Shown here: in pieces, positions 35,544 through 45,270 of the stretch
Numbering within the stretch: position 1 is the first letter of the stretch
How the letters are laid out: the number at the start of each line of letters is the position of its first letter
Source: Terriglobia bacterium
GTDB taxonomy: Bacteria > Acidobacteriota > Terriglobia > UBA7540
Reading direction: 5' to 3'
NCBI GenBank assembly: GCA_030041095.1
Contig: JASHON010000196.1
Coordinates: forward strand, 1-61,419
DNA length: 61,419 nt
Notes under the pieces: generated by a model
What the model was told of the DNA's origin: nothing
The model's input: the letters and a program-made list of their open reading frames with translations, nothing else
Database searches by the model: none
Position numbers and translations under genes: made by a program

Positions 35544-38219
35544 ATGGCAAAAAGACAAAAGAATGCGCGCAGGCGCGTGAGCCGGCGGGAGTTTATGACG
35601 CTTGCCGCGGGCAGCGCGGCGCTGGTTATGACGTCCGGGCTGCAGAAACCGGCATTGAGCGAGGGACTGCCGATTCCGGCGGCGATGAGGAATGAGGCGC
35701 TGGATACCGGCGGCATTGCTCTGGAACATTTCCAAAAGGCACGCCAGCGGGCTGCGGCAATTGTGGCCCAGATGAGTCTCGAAGAGAAAATCTCCCAGTT
35801 TGGCACCCTCGTTCCCGCGATACCGCGCCTCGGCCTGCCCGCATTCAATTTTTACGCCAGTGAAGCTCTGCATGGCCTCATCCATAGCGGTCCCATCACG
35901 TCGTTCCCGTTGCCGCTGGCCCTCGGCTGCTCGTGGAACCGGCCGCTGATCGAGCGGGTTTTTACGGCGGTCTCCGACGAAATATGGGCGTGGCACAAGA
36001 AGAACGGACAGGGACTGGCAATGTTTTCGCCGCCGACCGTCAATATGGGCACGCGCGATCCCCGCTGGGGCCGCATCGGCGAAAACTACAGCGAAGATCC
36101 CTACCTCGTTGGACAAATGGCGATTTACACCATCCATGGGATGCAGGGCCGCGACACGCAATACCTCAAAACGATTGCCTGCGCCAAGCACTTTTGTGCC
36201 AACGACACTGAGGACGACCGTGAAGAAACTTCTGCGACAGTCGATCCGCGCAGCTTTTGGGAGTATTATTCCCGCGGCTTTGAGGCGTGCGTCAAAGAGG
36301 GACACGTATTCACCGTCATGAGCTCTTACAACGCGATGAACGGAATACCCACCACAGCCAACCGGTTTCTCCTCACCAGTCTTCTGCGGGATCGCTGGGG
36401 ACTACGTGGCTACGTCGTGTCGGATTGCGACGCAGTGGGCGACATCTGCAGCACCCATCATTTCGTGCCTACGCTTGCGGAGGCGGCGGCGCTCGCTGTA
36501 AACGCCGGCTGCGATATCAATTGCGGAAGCACGCTTCCACAGAATCTGGGTAAAGCCGTAGACGAGATGCTCATCAGCGAATCAGTGCTCGACCATTCTG
36601 TCACGCGATCGTTGACGGGCCGCATACTGCTCGGTGACCTGGATCCGCAGGATCAGAGTCCGTACAGTAAGATTCCGATTTCCTGCCTGGAGAGCCCCGC
36701 ACATCGCACGTTGGCCCGCGAGGCGGGCCGGCAATCGGTTGTGCTTTTCAAGAATGAGAACCACACGCTACCGCTCGAAAAGGGCCGAATAAAGAAGCTT
36801 GCCGTCATTGGCCCCATGGCGGCTACCTGCCATTTGGGAAACTATAGCGGCGTTCCGGATTATCGGGTGTCGCCGCTCGCAGGCATCATGACCTATTTGG
36901 GCATTGGCAGCGGCCCAGCCTACCAGAAACGCGCTTCTGATTTTTTGCGAACGGGCGCTCAGCCGGGCGCCAGGTCCTTCATCGCCGGCCCGCAATTGGA
37001 ATGGTGCAGTGAGGGAGGGGAAGCCTTAACAGGAATTCATGACGGCTCATGGGCGGAGTATACAGACGTTGCGTTCACGGGCGCCACGGAATTTCACGCG
37101 CGTGTTGCCGGTGACAGCGCCGGGGGAAGTATTGAAGTGCGCCTCGACCAGATACGAGGTCCTGTGGTCGCAAAGGTCGGCGTCACGAACACGGACGGTT
37201 GGCAAAAGTGGGCGAACGTTTCTGCGCCGCTACAATCCGTTACGGGCGCGCACTCGGTTTTCCTGCATTTTGTGGGCGGTTCTGGACTGCTGTTCAGCTT
37301 GGAGTCATTCAGTCTGACGCCGGAGCGTCCAGCGCCGCCGCCACCCCCTGGAACCCTGGAAGTGATCTACGCGGAGGGTTGCACCGTCACGGGCGAGAAA
37401 GACCCTGCAGAATTCGCCAAAGCTGTGAACGCCGCTCAAGAAGCCGATGCCGTGCTGGTGTTCGTCGGCGCCAATCAGCAAGTGGATCGAGAGGGGCACG
37501 ACCGCAACTTCATCAATCTGCCGGGCGTTCAGCACGAGTTAGTGCAGACGGTCTATGCAGCAAATCACCGCACTATTCTGGTGATTTCCTCGAACGCTCC
37601 CGTCGCTGTGAACTGGGAAGAGGAGCATTTGCCAGCAATCGTAGGCGGACTCTTCCTGGGCGAGCAGCAAGGCCTCGCGCTCGCCGATGTTCTGTTCGGA
37701 GCGTATAATCCCGGCGGTAAATTGAACACTACCTGGTTCCGGAGCGTTCAAGACCTTCCGGACTTCCATGATTACAACATCCGCCACGGGCGCACCTATA
37801 TGTACTTCAAAGGCAGCCCTCTCTATCCGTTTGGGCACGGCCTGAGCTATACCACGTTCCGTTACAAAAACCTGCGCATCAGCGATGACACACTCGGGCC
37901 CGGTGGCAAAGTCACGATGAGCCTGGATGTGACGAACACAGGCAGCCGCGACGGAGATGAAGTTGTTCAAGCTTACGTTCACGTAGCGGGCGTAAAGATC
38001 GAACGGCCCATCAAGCAACTGGTTGGATTCGAACGCGTGTCGATCAAAGCGGGCCAAACCCACACGGTCAGCTTTGAGTTGGCTCATGATGATCCGGCGC
38101 TGTGCTACTGGGACGAGGGGCGCAACGAATTCGTGGTTGAGCCCGGCGCCGTTGAGATTATGATGGGCGCTTCGTCTGCAGATATCAGGCTTCGGGGCCA
38201 GGTGAAGCTTATGGCGTAG
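35544..38219 (+). CDS. Exported GH3 beta-xylosidase/glucosidase with inserted CBM6-like domain
   Basis: ATG 35544 has GGAGG 9 nt upstream and opens a Tat signal (VSRREFMTLAAGSAALVM), giving 891 residues. The GH3 barrel holds the nucleophile D294 in YVVSDCDAVGDI, a form typical of the plant/fungal beta-xylosidase branch. The alpha/beta sandwich domain is split by about 100 residues (about 500-597, WAEYTDVAFTGATEFHARVA to LLFSLESFSLTPE) that look like a CBM6 sugar-binding module. A fibronectin III-like domain ends the protein. It would release xylose or glucose from xylo-oligosaccharides. GH51 follows on the same strand. Confidence 0.88.
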   Translation: MAKRQKNARRRVSRREFMTLAAGSAALVMTSGLQKPALSEGLPIPAAMRNEALDTGGIALEHFQKARQRAAAIVAQMSLEEKISQFGTLVPAIPRLGLPAFNFYASEALHGLIHSGPITSFPLPLALGCSWNRPLIERVFTAVSDEIWAWHKKNGQGLAMFSPPTVNMGTRDPRWGRIGENYSEDPYLVGQMAIYTIHGMQGRDTQYLKTIACAKHFCANDTEDDREETSATVDPRSFWEYYSRGFEACVKEGHVFTVMSSYNAMNGIPTTANRFLLTSLLRDRWGLRGYVVSDCDAVGDICSTHHFVPTLAEAAALAVNAGCDINCGSTLPQNLGKAVDEMLISESVLDHSVTRSLTGRILLGDLDPQDQSPYSKIPISCLESPAHRTLAREAGRQSVVLFKNENHTLPLEKGRIKKLAVIGPMAATCHLGNYSGVPDYRVSPLAGIMTYLGIGSGPAYQKRASDFLRTGAQPGARSFIAGPQLEWCSEGGEALTGIHDGSWAEYTDVAFTGATEFHARVAGDSAGGSIEVRLDQIRGPVVAKVGVTNTDGWQKWANVSAPLQSVTGAHSVFLHFVGGSGLLFSLESFSLTPERPAPPPPPGTLEVIYAEGCTVTGEKDPAEFAKAVNAAQEADAVLVFVGANQQVDREGHDRNFINLPGVQHELVQTVYAANHRTILVISSNAPVAVNWEEEHLPAIVGGLFLGEQQGLALADVLFGAYNPGGKLNTTWFRSVQDLPDFHDYNIRHGRTYMYFKGSPLYPFGHGLSYTTFRYKNLRISDDTLGPGGKVTMSLDVTNTGSRDGDEVVQAYVHVAGVKIERPIKQLVGFERVSIKAGQTHTVSFELAHDDPALCYWDEGRNEFVVEPGAVEIMMGASSADIRLRGQVKLMA

Positions 38220-38244
38220 GCGATGCCAGGAGCCTGACTTTCCG

Positions 38245-38267
38245 GAGCGGCCATTATGTAGCCGCTC
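38245..38267 (+). terminator. Hairpin between the GH3 and GH51 genes
   Basis: GAGCGGC and GCCGCTC (7-bp stem, 9-base loop) lie 26 bases after the GH3 stop. There is no proper T-run, so it may weaken read-through, stabilise mRNA or do nothing. Confidence 0.3.
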
Positions 38268-38302
38268 ACTCATTTCAATTCTTGTAACAGGAGGGCCGTT
38301 CG

Positions 38303-39934
38303 ATGTCGCCGGTGAATCGACGTGATTTCATCTCTCGTGCGTCTGCGCTGGGTTTGGCTCCGCTGGCCCAGGGCTGGCTGAGCGCTGCGCAGACGGAAGA
38401 GCCTGCCGAGCCTGCAACGCCACGCGCTTTTATCGACCCCCAATTTCGCGTCTCCAGACTCGATGGGAACTTGTTCGGATCCTTTCTTGAGCATCTGGGT
38501 CGTGCGATCTACGACGGCATCTACGAGCCTGGCTCGCCGTTGGCTGATGCAGACGGATTCCGTACAGACGTCTTAGCTCAGATTCGTGAATTAGGTGTGC
38601 CGATCGTCCGTTACCCGGGCGGGAATTTTGTCTCCGGCTACAACTGGCTCGACGGCGTTGGACCCAAAAACGACCGGCCCACCGTGCTTGACCGTGCGTG
38701 GGATACCATTGAGAGCAATCAGTTCGGGACCGATGAGTTCATGGAATGGTGCCGAAAAGCAAATACGAAGCCGCTGCTGGGACTCAACTTGGGTTCCGGC
38801 GCCGCGAAGCAGGCCGGGGACCTGGTTGAATACTGCAACCTGGCGAAAGGGACCAAGTGGAGCGATCTGCGGCGTAAGTATGGGCACGAACAGCCCTACG
38901 GAGTGAAACATTGGTGCCTGGGTAACGAAATGGATGGGCCGTGGCAGATCGGCCACTGCACGGCGAAGGAATATGGCTTGAAAGCGGCGGACGCGGCAAG
39001 GCAAATGCGCGCCGTTGACCCTTCTCTGTTCCTTGTGGCCTGCGGCTCGAGTGGGCCGTTCATGCCAACATACCTCCAGTGGGATCGCGAAATGCTGGAG
39101 CAATGTTACGACGTGGTGGACGCGGTTTCGTTGCACCGGTATTTCAACAACACCAGCGAAACCGGCGGGGATAGCCGTCACTACCTAGCGCTGAACCTCA
39201 GCATGGACCGGCAAATCGAGGAAGTGGCAGCGGTTTGCGATATGGTTCGTGGCCGGCTCCATACACCCAAGCGGCTCCATCTTTCATTTGATGAATGGAA
39301 CGTGTGGTATCGGGCGACGGACGGTGACGGCCACAAACAAGTGGCGCCTCACCTTCTGGAAGAAGTTTACAATCTCGAGGACGCGCTGCTTGTCGGCGGC
39401 CTCATAATCACTTTGTTGCGCCACTCCGACCGCGTGCGGATTGCCTGTCTCGCGCAGCTTGTCAATGTGATCGCGCCCTTGATGACCAACGAGCAAACGG
39501 TGATTCGACAGACCATCTATTATCCTTACGCATGGGCGCTCCATAACTGCCGCGGGGATGTCCTGAGGCCCGTCGTTGAATCGCCCACCTACGAAGTACC
39601 CGGCGTGGGTCCGTTCCGGTCCGGGGGTCTGGGGCGCGTTCCTTACCTCGACCTGGCTGTAACTCACGACGGTGAGAGCGGGAAAACTTGCCTGCTGGTG
39701 TTGAATCGCGACCTTGATAACAGTCACGAGCTGGAAGTGATCTGGCGGGCAGAGGCGCCCACCCGCGTGCTAACGAGCCAGGTGCTGACCGGAACGGACT
39801 TGAAAGCTTCGAATACCTTTGCAGAGCCAAACAGGGTGGTCCCTCGAGCCTTGGACGCGCCGGAGCTCCGCGGAACGCGGCTGACGCTCCAAGCGCCCGC
39901 AAAATCGTTCAGCCTGGTTGTGCTCGAAGCGTAA
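38303..39934 (+). CDS. Exported alpha-L-arabinofuranosidase, GH51
   Basis: 543 residues starting with a Tat-type signal (NRRDFISRASALGLAPLAQG). AGGAGG lies 9 nt before ATG 38303. The barrel has the acid/base E209 in WCLGNEMDGPW and the nucleophile E331 in LSFDEWNVWY, the GH51 pair. A C-terminal beta-sandwich domain follows (about 420-543). It cuts arabinofuranosyl side chains from arabinoxylan or arabinan. Most GH51 enzymes are intracellular, so a Tat leader is notable. It pairs with the GH3 gene upstream. Confidence 0.92.
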   Translation: MSPVNRRDFISRASALGLAPLAQGWLSAAQTEEPAEPATPRAFIDPQFRVSRLDGNLFGSFLEHLGRAIYDGIYEPGSPLADADGFRTDVLAQIRELGVPIVRYPGGNFVSGYNWLDGVGPKNDRPTVLDRAWDTIESNQFGTDEFMEWCRKANTKPLLGLNLGSGAAKQAGDLVEYCNLAKGTKWSDLRRKYGHEQPYGVKHWCLGNEMDGPWQIGHCTAKEYGLKAADAARQMRAVDPSLFLVACGSSGPFMPTYLQWDREMLEQCYDVVDAVSLHRYFNNTSETGGDSRHYLALNLSMDRQIEEVAAVCDMVRGRLHTPKRLHLSFDEWNVWYRATDGDGHKQVAPHLLEEVYNLEDALLVGGLIITLLRHSDRVRIACLAQLVNVIAPLMTNEQTVIRQTIYYPYAWALHNCRGDVLRPVVESPTYEVPGVGPFRSGGLGRVPYLDLAVTHDGESGKTCLLVLNRDLDNSHELEVIWRAEAPTRVLTSQVLTGTDLKASNTFAEPNRVVPRALDAPELRGTRLTLQAPAKSFSLVVLEA

Positions 39935-40018
39935 GATGCGTGCCCTGGGATTGGAACGCGGCGAGCGACACCTTCGGCTTATTCGCCGAAGACAATTGGA
40001 TACTATCGAAGCGCTATA

Positions 40019-40148
40019 TAGGCTGCGGAAAAACTCGGCGGTGCCGCAAATGGTGCGCCGGCATCTTGCCGGCCTCCGTTGAATTGAAGCGAGTTGCCGG
40101 CTGGAAGCCGGCGCTACGTCAACTCCCGAAAGCCTTTTTCGCAACCTG
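40019..40148 (+). mobile_element. MITE copy 3 (130 bp) with TATA target duplication
   Basis: A complete solitary copy outside any REP. Ends are TAGGCTGCGGAAAAACTC and CCTTTTTCGCAACCTG. It is flanked on both sides by TATA (40015-40018 and 40149-40152), a clear 4-bp target-site duplication. The interior is the same double-hairpin sequence as copies 1 and 2. It lies 84 bp after the GH51 stop. Confidence 0.82.
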
Positions 40149-40217
40149 TATAGCGGCGGAGTGACGATCAATCCAGAATGAGTCATTCGAGAATCGACCG
40201 GGCCGGCGCGGGCGTAG

Positions 40218-40862
40218 TTACAGCCGCGAGTCTGTCTTCAGAGCTACGGCGAGCCCGTCGCGCAGAGGGATCACGGTCGTGACGAATTGCGGCGCTCGAT
40301 GGAGGAGCCGGTTGAATTTGATGATGGCGCGGGTGGAATCATCCTGCTGAGAATTCTGAGCCACCCGGCCGGACCAGAGCACGTTATCCGTCACAAAGAG
40401 ACCGCCCGGCCGGATGCGCGGACCTGCCAGAGCCAGGGCTTCCGGGTAGGAAGGTTTGTAGACGTCGTTGAAAATCAGGTCAAAGGCGCCTCTCGTCGTT
40501 TTCAGTAACGCGAGCGCGTCGCCGACGAGCAATCGAACCCGGCCCAGCACGCCCGCCCTGCGCAGGTACTTTTCAGCGCGAGCAGCATTGGCCGGGTCTG
40601 AATCCGTATAGAACACCGTTCCGCCCGGTCCAACGGCGCGCGCCAGCCATAGCGTGGAATAGCCGATCGCCGAGCCCATTTCAAATACCCGCCTTGCCCG
40701 CACCGCCCGCGCAAGCTGAAAGAGCACTCTTCCGCAGGCTGGTCCAACAATGGGAACCTGGTGCCGCACCGCGTACCGCTCCATTTCCCGCATTGTGCGA
40801 TCTCGCGGAGGGAGCAGCGAATTAATGTAATCTTCAACAGGTTTTTCGAGGATTCCAGACAT
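40218..40862 (-). CDS. Class I SAM-dependent O-methyltransferase
   Basis: 214 residues, typical of caffeoyl-CoA/catechol O-methyltransferase-like (family 3) enzymes. SAM motif I is RRVFEMGSAIGYSTLWLARA, then FYTDSDP, the metal-binding segment FDLIFNDVYKPSYPE, and GGLFVTDNVLWSGRV. It would methylate a hydroxyl on a small aromatic in the cytoplasm, usually with Mg2+. It lies 27 bp after glgB on the same strand; the two are probably cotranscribed. Confidence 0.86.
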   Translation of the reverse strand: MSGILEKPVEDYINSLLPPRDRTMREMERYAVRHQVPIVGPACGRVLFQLARAVRARRVFEMGSAIGYSTLWLARAVGPGGTVFYTDSDPANAARAEKYLRRAGVLGRVRLLVGDALALLKTTRGAFDLIFNDVYKPSYPEALALAGPRIRPGGLFVTDNVLWSGRVAQNSQQDDSTRAIIKFNRLLHRAPQFVTTVIPLRDGLAVALKTDSRL

Positions 40863-40889
40863 TGGCGTCTCTCCGCTCAGAGAAGTTGA

Positions 40890-42797
40890 TTATGAACCGC
40901 TCTTGAAGACGACGGTCGCGAGTGGGGGCAACGTCAGCAACAATGAAAAAGGACGGTTGTCCCAGGCCATCGGCTCCGCCTCGAGCCCGCCGGCGTTTCC
41001 TCTTCCACTCCCACCGTACTCAGCCGCATCGCCATTCAGAACTTCGCGCCAAAATCTGCCACGTGGCGCTCCAACCCTGTAACCCTCACGGACGACCGGC
41101 GTGAAGTTACAAACCACCAGGATTTCATTTCCTTCCGAACGGCCTTTGCGAACGTAGCTGAGGACGCTCGTGGAGGCGTCATTGCAATTGATCCATTCGA
41201 ACCCGGCAGGATCAAAGTCCAACTCGTGCAGTGCGGGCTCAGCCCGGTAGAGCCGGTTCAAATCTTCGACCCACTTCTGAATTCCTTGATGCGGGGCGTA
41301 TTGGAGCAAATGCCAATCCAGGCTGGCGCCGTCTTTCCATTCGTCCCACTGGCCGAATTCGCCTCCCATAAAAAGCAGCTTCTTTCCAGGCTGCGTGTAC
41401 ATGTAGCCCAGAAGCAAGCGCAGGTTCGCAAATTTTTGCCAGTCGTCTCCCGGCATTTTCCCGAGCAACGAGCGTTTCATGTGGACCACTTCGTCGTGTG
41501 ACAACGGAAGCACGAAATTTTCGGTGAAAGCATAAATCATCCGAAACGTGAGCTCACCCTGATGGTACGAGCGGTAGATGGGATCCTTTGAGAGATAGTC
41601 CAGCGTATCGTGCATCCAGCCCATGTCCCATTTCATTCCAAAACCCAGTCCGCCCATTTCCGTGGGGCGTGAGACCATGGGCCATGCCGTCGACTCTTCC
41701 GCGACGGTTTGAATATCGGGATGATGCCGGTATACGTCAACGTTGAGGTTTCGCAGGAAATCGATCGCCTCCAGATTCTCCTTGCCACCGCTCGGGTTGG
41801 GAACCCATTCGCCGTCTTGGCGGGCGTAGTCCAGGTAAAGCATCGACGCAACGCCGTCCACCCGCAGTCCGTCGGCATGGTAAATGTTGAGCCAGAAAAG
41901 CGCGCTCGAGAGCAGGAAGGAGCGAACCTCATGCCGGCCGTAGTTGAAGATGAAACTCTTCCATTCCGGATGGAATCCCTTGCGGGGATCTTCGTGCTCA
42001 TAAAGATGAGTGCCGTCAAAGAAGCCCAGGCCGTGGCCGTCCGTGGGGAAATGCGATGGCACCCAGTCCAGAATCACGCCGATCCCTCGCCGATGGAGAG
42101 CGTCAACAAGTTGCATGAACTCCTGCGGAGCGCCGTAACGGCTGGTTGGAGCGAAATACCCCGTGATCTGGTAGCCCCAGGATGGGTAATACGGATGTTC
42201 CATAACAGGCAGAAATTCCACATGGGTGAATCCCATGCGTTCCACGTAGGCGGGCAGCTCTCGGGCGAAATCGCGATAACTTAGAACCTCTTCCGGATGC
42301 TCCGGCGACCGCCTCCAGGAGCCCAAGTGCACTTCGTAGATCGCGAGCGGACTCTTCCCGTTGTTCCGGCTGCCGCGAATTTCCATCCACTCCCGATCGT
42401 GCCATTCATAATCAAGGTCCCAAACGATGGAAGCAGTTTGCGGTGCAATCTCGCTATAAAAGGCGAACGGGTCCGCCTTGTCAATCTCATAGCCGTTATA
42501 TCGCGAATAGACCTGGAACTTGTATTTCGTTCCGCGCCCAATGCCGGGGATAAACCCTTCCCACACACCCGAGAGCTGGCGCTGGCGCAGGGGATGATTG
42601 CTCTTCTCCCAAAAGTTGAAATCACCACAGACGCATACGCGCTCAGCATTCGGCGCCCAGACCGCAAAATAGACTCCCTCGTCGTTGGCGTCCCGGACGC
42701 GGTGAGCTCCCAGCTTTTGATAGAGACGGTAGTGCGTGCCTTCGTTGAACAGGTAAAGATCATCATCGCTGATCAGCGAAACGTCGTAACGAACCAT
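40890..42797 (-). CDS. glgB: 1,4-alpha-glucan branching enzyme
   Basis: 635 residues. An N-terminal CBM48 domain ([21 protein letters not shown], about 45-130) precedes a GH13 barrel: [20 protein letters not shown], nucleophile D314 in [15 protein letters not shown], acid/base Glu near 367 in [10 protein letters not shown], and [15 protein letters not shown]. It makes alpha-1,6 branches in glycogen. At 635 residues it is the shorter form that lacks one N-terminal module. GGAGG precedes the ATG. No glgA or glgC is adjacent. Confidence 0.93.
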   Translation of the reverse strand: MVRYDVSLISDDDLYLFNEGTHYRLYQKLGAHRVRDANDEGVYFAVWAPNAERVCVCGDFNFWEKSNHPLRQRQLSGVWEGFIPGIGRGTKYKFQVYSRYNGYEIDKADPFAFYSEIAPQTASIVWDLDYEWHDREWMEIRGSRNNGKSPLAIYEVHLGSWRRSPEHPEEVLSYRDFARELPAYVERMGFTHVEFLPVMEHPYYPSWGYQITGYFAPTSRYGAPQEFMQLVDALHRRGIGVILDWVPSHFPTDGHGLGFFDGTHLYEHEDPRKGFHPEWKSFIFNYGRHEVRSFLLSSALFWLNIYHADGLRVDGVASMLYLDYARQDGEWVPNPSGGKENLEAIDFLRNLNVDVYRHHPDIQTVAEESTAWPMVSRPTEMGGLGFGMKWDMGWMHDTLDYLSKDPIYRSYHQGELTFRMIYAFTENFVLPLSHDEVVHMKRSLLGKMPGDDWQKFANLRLLLGYMYTQPGKKLLFMGGEFGQWDEWKDGASLDWHLLQYAPHQGIQKWVEDLNRLYRAEPALHELDFDPAGFEWINCNDASTSVLSYVRKGRSEGNEILVVCNFTPVVREGYRVGAPRGRFWREVLNGDAAEYGGSGRGNAGGLEAEPMAWDNRPFSLLLTLPPLATVVFKSGS

Positions 42798-42910
42798 TCG
42801 TCCTCCGGATTATTGGAGCCATTGGAGATGGACTGATGCAGGGAACGCGATGAGCCAGAGAGCCCGCGACGCGCAACGATGGGGAACGACGAAGCCGGGT
42901 CGTTCGTTCT

Positions 42911-43348
42911 TCACTCGTCGCTCGCCACGGCGTTGGGAGTCTCCGGTCGAACGTGAGAGCGAATAAAATCCACGATGTCTCCAGTTGAAGCGCCCGGCTG
43001 AAAGACCGCAGCCACACCGGCCTGTTTCAGCCCAGGGACGTCTTCGTCAGGAATAATGCCGCCCACGACCAGCAGCACGTCGTCGAGTCCTGCGTGGCGG
43101 AGGAGTTCCGCAATGCGCGGAAGGATCGTATTGTGCGCGCCGGACAGGATCGAGATGCCGATGGCATCCACATCCTCCTGCACGGCAGCGCTGACAATTT
43201 GTTCCGGCGTCTGGCGCAAGCCCGTATAGATCACTTCCATGCCGGCGTCCCGCAGCGCGCGGGCGACAATTTTGGCGCCGCGGTCGTGGCCGTCAAGGCC
43301 AGGCTTCGCAACCAGAACGCGAATGTGCCGGTTCATCGGAGCCGTCAT
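42911..43348 (-). CDS. Methylmalonyl-CoA mutase small/C-terminal subunit (B12-binding)
   Basis: 145 residues forming only the cobalamin-binding domain: [12 protein letters not shown] (D19, H21, G24; His is the cobalt ligand), then [15 protein letters not shown] and [19 protein letters not shown]. The catalytic barrel is encoded 63 bp upstream as a separate polypeptide, so the mutase is of the two-chain type (like the archaeal split form). The enzyme interconverts methylmalonyl-CoA and succinyl-CoA. M5 is an alternative start. Confidence 0.92.
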   Translation of the reverse strand: MTAPMNRHIRVLVAKPGLDGHDRGAKIVARALRDAGMEVIYTGLRQTPEQIVSAAVQEDVDAIGISILSGAHNTILPRIAELLRHAGLDDVLLVVGGIIPDEDVPGLKQAGVAAVFQPGASTGDIVDFIRSHVRPETPNAVASDE

Positions 43349-43411
43349 CGCGAATAAGAACCAATATTAACATTACCTCGGTGTTCGCCGTGTCCGCCGC
43401 GGTCAATGGTG

Positions 43412-45139
43412 CTATGCAACCGCGGGCTCTTCGTAGGTGCCGAAAACCCGGCGCAGGGCGTCACACATCTCTCCGACGGTCGCGTAAGCCCGGACACATT
43501 CGAGCAGATCAGGCATCAGGTTCCTTGTGGTGCCGGCCGCTTTCGAAAGCGCGTCGAGCGAGGACTGCACGCGCCCGTTATTGCGGCTTTTTCTGAGCGC
43601 GTCGAGCTTCCTGCATTGCTCTCGAGCCGCGCCCGCGTCGATGATCAGCAGATCGATGGGCCGCTCTTCCTCCGCGACATATTCGTTGACGCCCACCACG
43701 AATTTTTCCTTGCGTTCTACGGCTTTCTGGTAGGCATAAGCAGCGTCGTGAATTTCGCGTTGCGGGAACCCTTTTTCGATAGCGGCAACCATGCCGCCAA
43801 ACGAATCGATTCGATCGAAGTAGCCATAACATTCCCGCTCCGTTCGCAGCGTCAGAGCTTCGATGAAGTAGGAGCCGGCCAGCGGATCGACTGCATCAGC
43901 CACGCCGCTTTCGTGAGCCAGCACTTGCTGAGTGCGCAGGGCCAGAGTGGCTGCCTGTTCGGTGGGCAATGCCCAGGCTTCGTCAAGCGAATTGGTATGG
44001 AGCGATTGGGTTCCGCCCAGCACACCGGCCAGCGCCTGGATGGTGGTGCGAATGACGTTGTTATAAGGCTGCTGGGCCGTGAGCGAGCATCCGGCGGTTT
44101 GCGTGTGGAAACGGCACCGCCATGACCGGGGATCGCGCGCGCCAAAACGCTCCCTCATCACCTTCGCCCACACTTTGCGCGCCGCTCGAAATTTAGCCAC
44201 TTCTTCGAACAAATCATTGTGCGAATTGAAGAAGAAGCTTAAGCGCGGCGCAAACTCATCCACGCCTAGCCCGGACCGCAGCACCCATTCGACGTACTCG
44301 ATTCCGTCGCGAAGCGTAAACGCAAGCTCCTGAATGGCGGTCGAGCCCGCTTCGCGGATGTGGTAGCCGCTGATCGAAATCGGATTCCATCGCGGAGTTT
44401 CCCGCGCGGCAAAAACGATGGAATCCACCACCAGCCGCATCGATGGTGCGGGTGGAAAGATGAATTCCTTCTGGGCGATATATTCCTTGAGGATATCGTT
44501 TTGAATGGTTCCTGAGATCTTCTTCCAGTCCGCGCCGCTCTTCTCCGCCGCCACCAGGTACATTGCCCAGACCATGGCGGCGGGCGAATTGATGGTCATG
44601 GAAGTTGTAACGCGCTCCAACGGAAGGCCGCGAAGCAAGGTTTCCATGTCTGCAAGCGAGGAAACGGCTACGCCGCATCTGCCCACCTCGCCTTCCGCGA
44701 ACGGATGGTCGCTGTCATATCCCATCAACGTGGGAAGGTCAAAAGCGATGGAAAGGCCGGTTTGGCCCTGATCGAGGAGGAAATGCAGACGCCGGTTGGT
44801 ATCTTCGGGCGTCCCGAAGCCACTGAACTGACGCATCGTCCAGAGCCTGGCCCGGTACATTTGCGGGTGTATACCGCGTGTGTAAGGGAATTCGCCAGGA
44901 TCGCCAAGATCGCGTTCGCAGTCGAAATCGGCAAGGTCGCCTGGGGTATAAAGCCGCTCGATGGGGACGCCGGAGGTTGTGCTAAAGCCCGGCAAGCGCT
45001 CCGGCGCGCTTTTGAGCGCCTGCTTCAGTACTTTCTCCTCCCACTCGCGTTCAGCCTCGGAGGGCCGACGCGATGAGTTGCTTGCCTGTTCCGCAGTATC
45101 TATCTTGGCTTCCTGGCTCACTTTCCCATTGCAACTCAT
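43412..45139 (-). CDS. Methylmalonyl-CoA mutase large/N-terminal subunit
   Basis: The ATG at 45139 ([12 protein letters not shown]) gives 575 residues; a GTG at 45250 would add 37 residues without conservation. Key family segments are present: [20 protein letters not shown] with the substrate-binding YxR region, [51 protein letters not shown], and [20 protein letters not shown] (catalytic His). It lacks the B12 domain, supplied by the next gene. No epimerase or MeaB-type chaperone gene is in the window. Confidence 0.92.
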   Translation of the reverse strand: MSCNGKVSQEAKIDTAEQASNSSRRPSEAEREWEEKVLKQALKSAPERLPGFSTTSGVPIERLYTPGDLADFDCERDLGDPGEFPYTRGIHPQMYRARLWTMRQFSGFGTPEDTNRRLHFLLDQGQTGLSIAFDLPTLMGYDSDHPFAEGEVGRCGVAVSSLADMETLLRGLPLERVTTSMTINSPAAMVWAMYLVAAEKSGADWKKISGTIQNDILKEYIAQKEFIFPPAPSMRLVVDSIVFAARETPRWNPISISGYHIREAGSTAIQELAFTLRDGIEYVEWVLRSGLGVDEFAPRLSFFFNSHNDLFEEVAKFRAARKVWAKVMRERFGARDPRSWRCRFHTQTAGCSLTAQQPYNNVIRTTIQALAGVLGGTQSLHTNSLDEAWALPTEQAATLALRTQQVLAHESGVADAVDPLAGSYFIEALTLRTERECYGYFDRIDSFGGMVAAIEKGFPQREIHDAAYAYQKAVERKEKFVVGVNEYVAEEERPIDLLIIDAGAAREQCRKLDALRKSRNNGRVQSSLDALSKAAGTTRNLMPDLLECVRAYATVGEMCDALRRVFGTYEEPAVA

Positions 45140-45270
45140 GCGCCAGCCGATGTCAACGCGCGCAAGATGCGGTCCGCGAGCCGCCGCGGCCTCGTTGCGA
45201 GTGTTGAATGGAGGCCGCGGACCTGGAACGACGGACGAAGGGCGAGACACAGATATCGGGTTTGGGCTCC

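Noticed and set aside
35463-36305. 280-codon minus-strand frame opposite the GH3 gene
   Set aside because: Antisense to the Tat signal and barrel of GH3; no domain or ribosome site.
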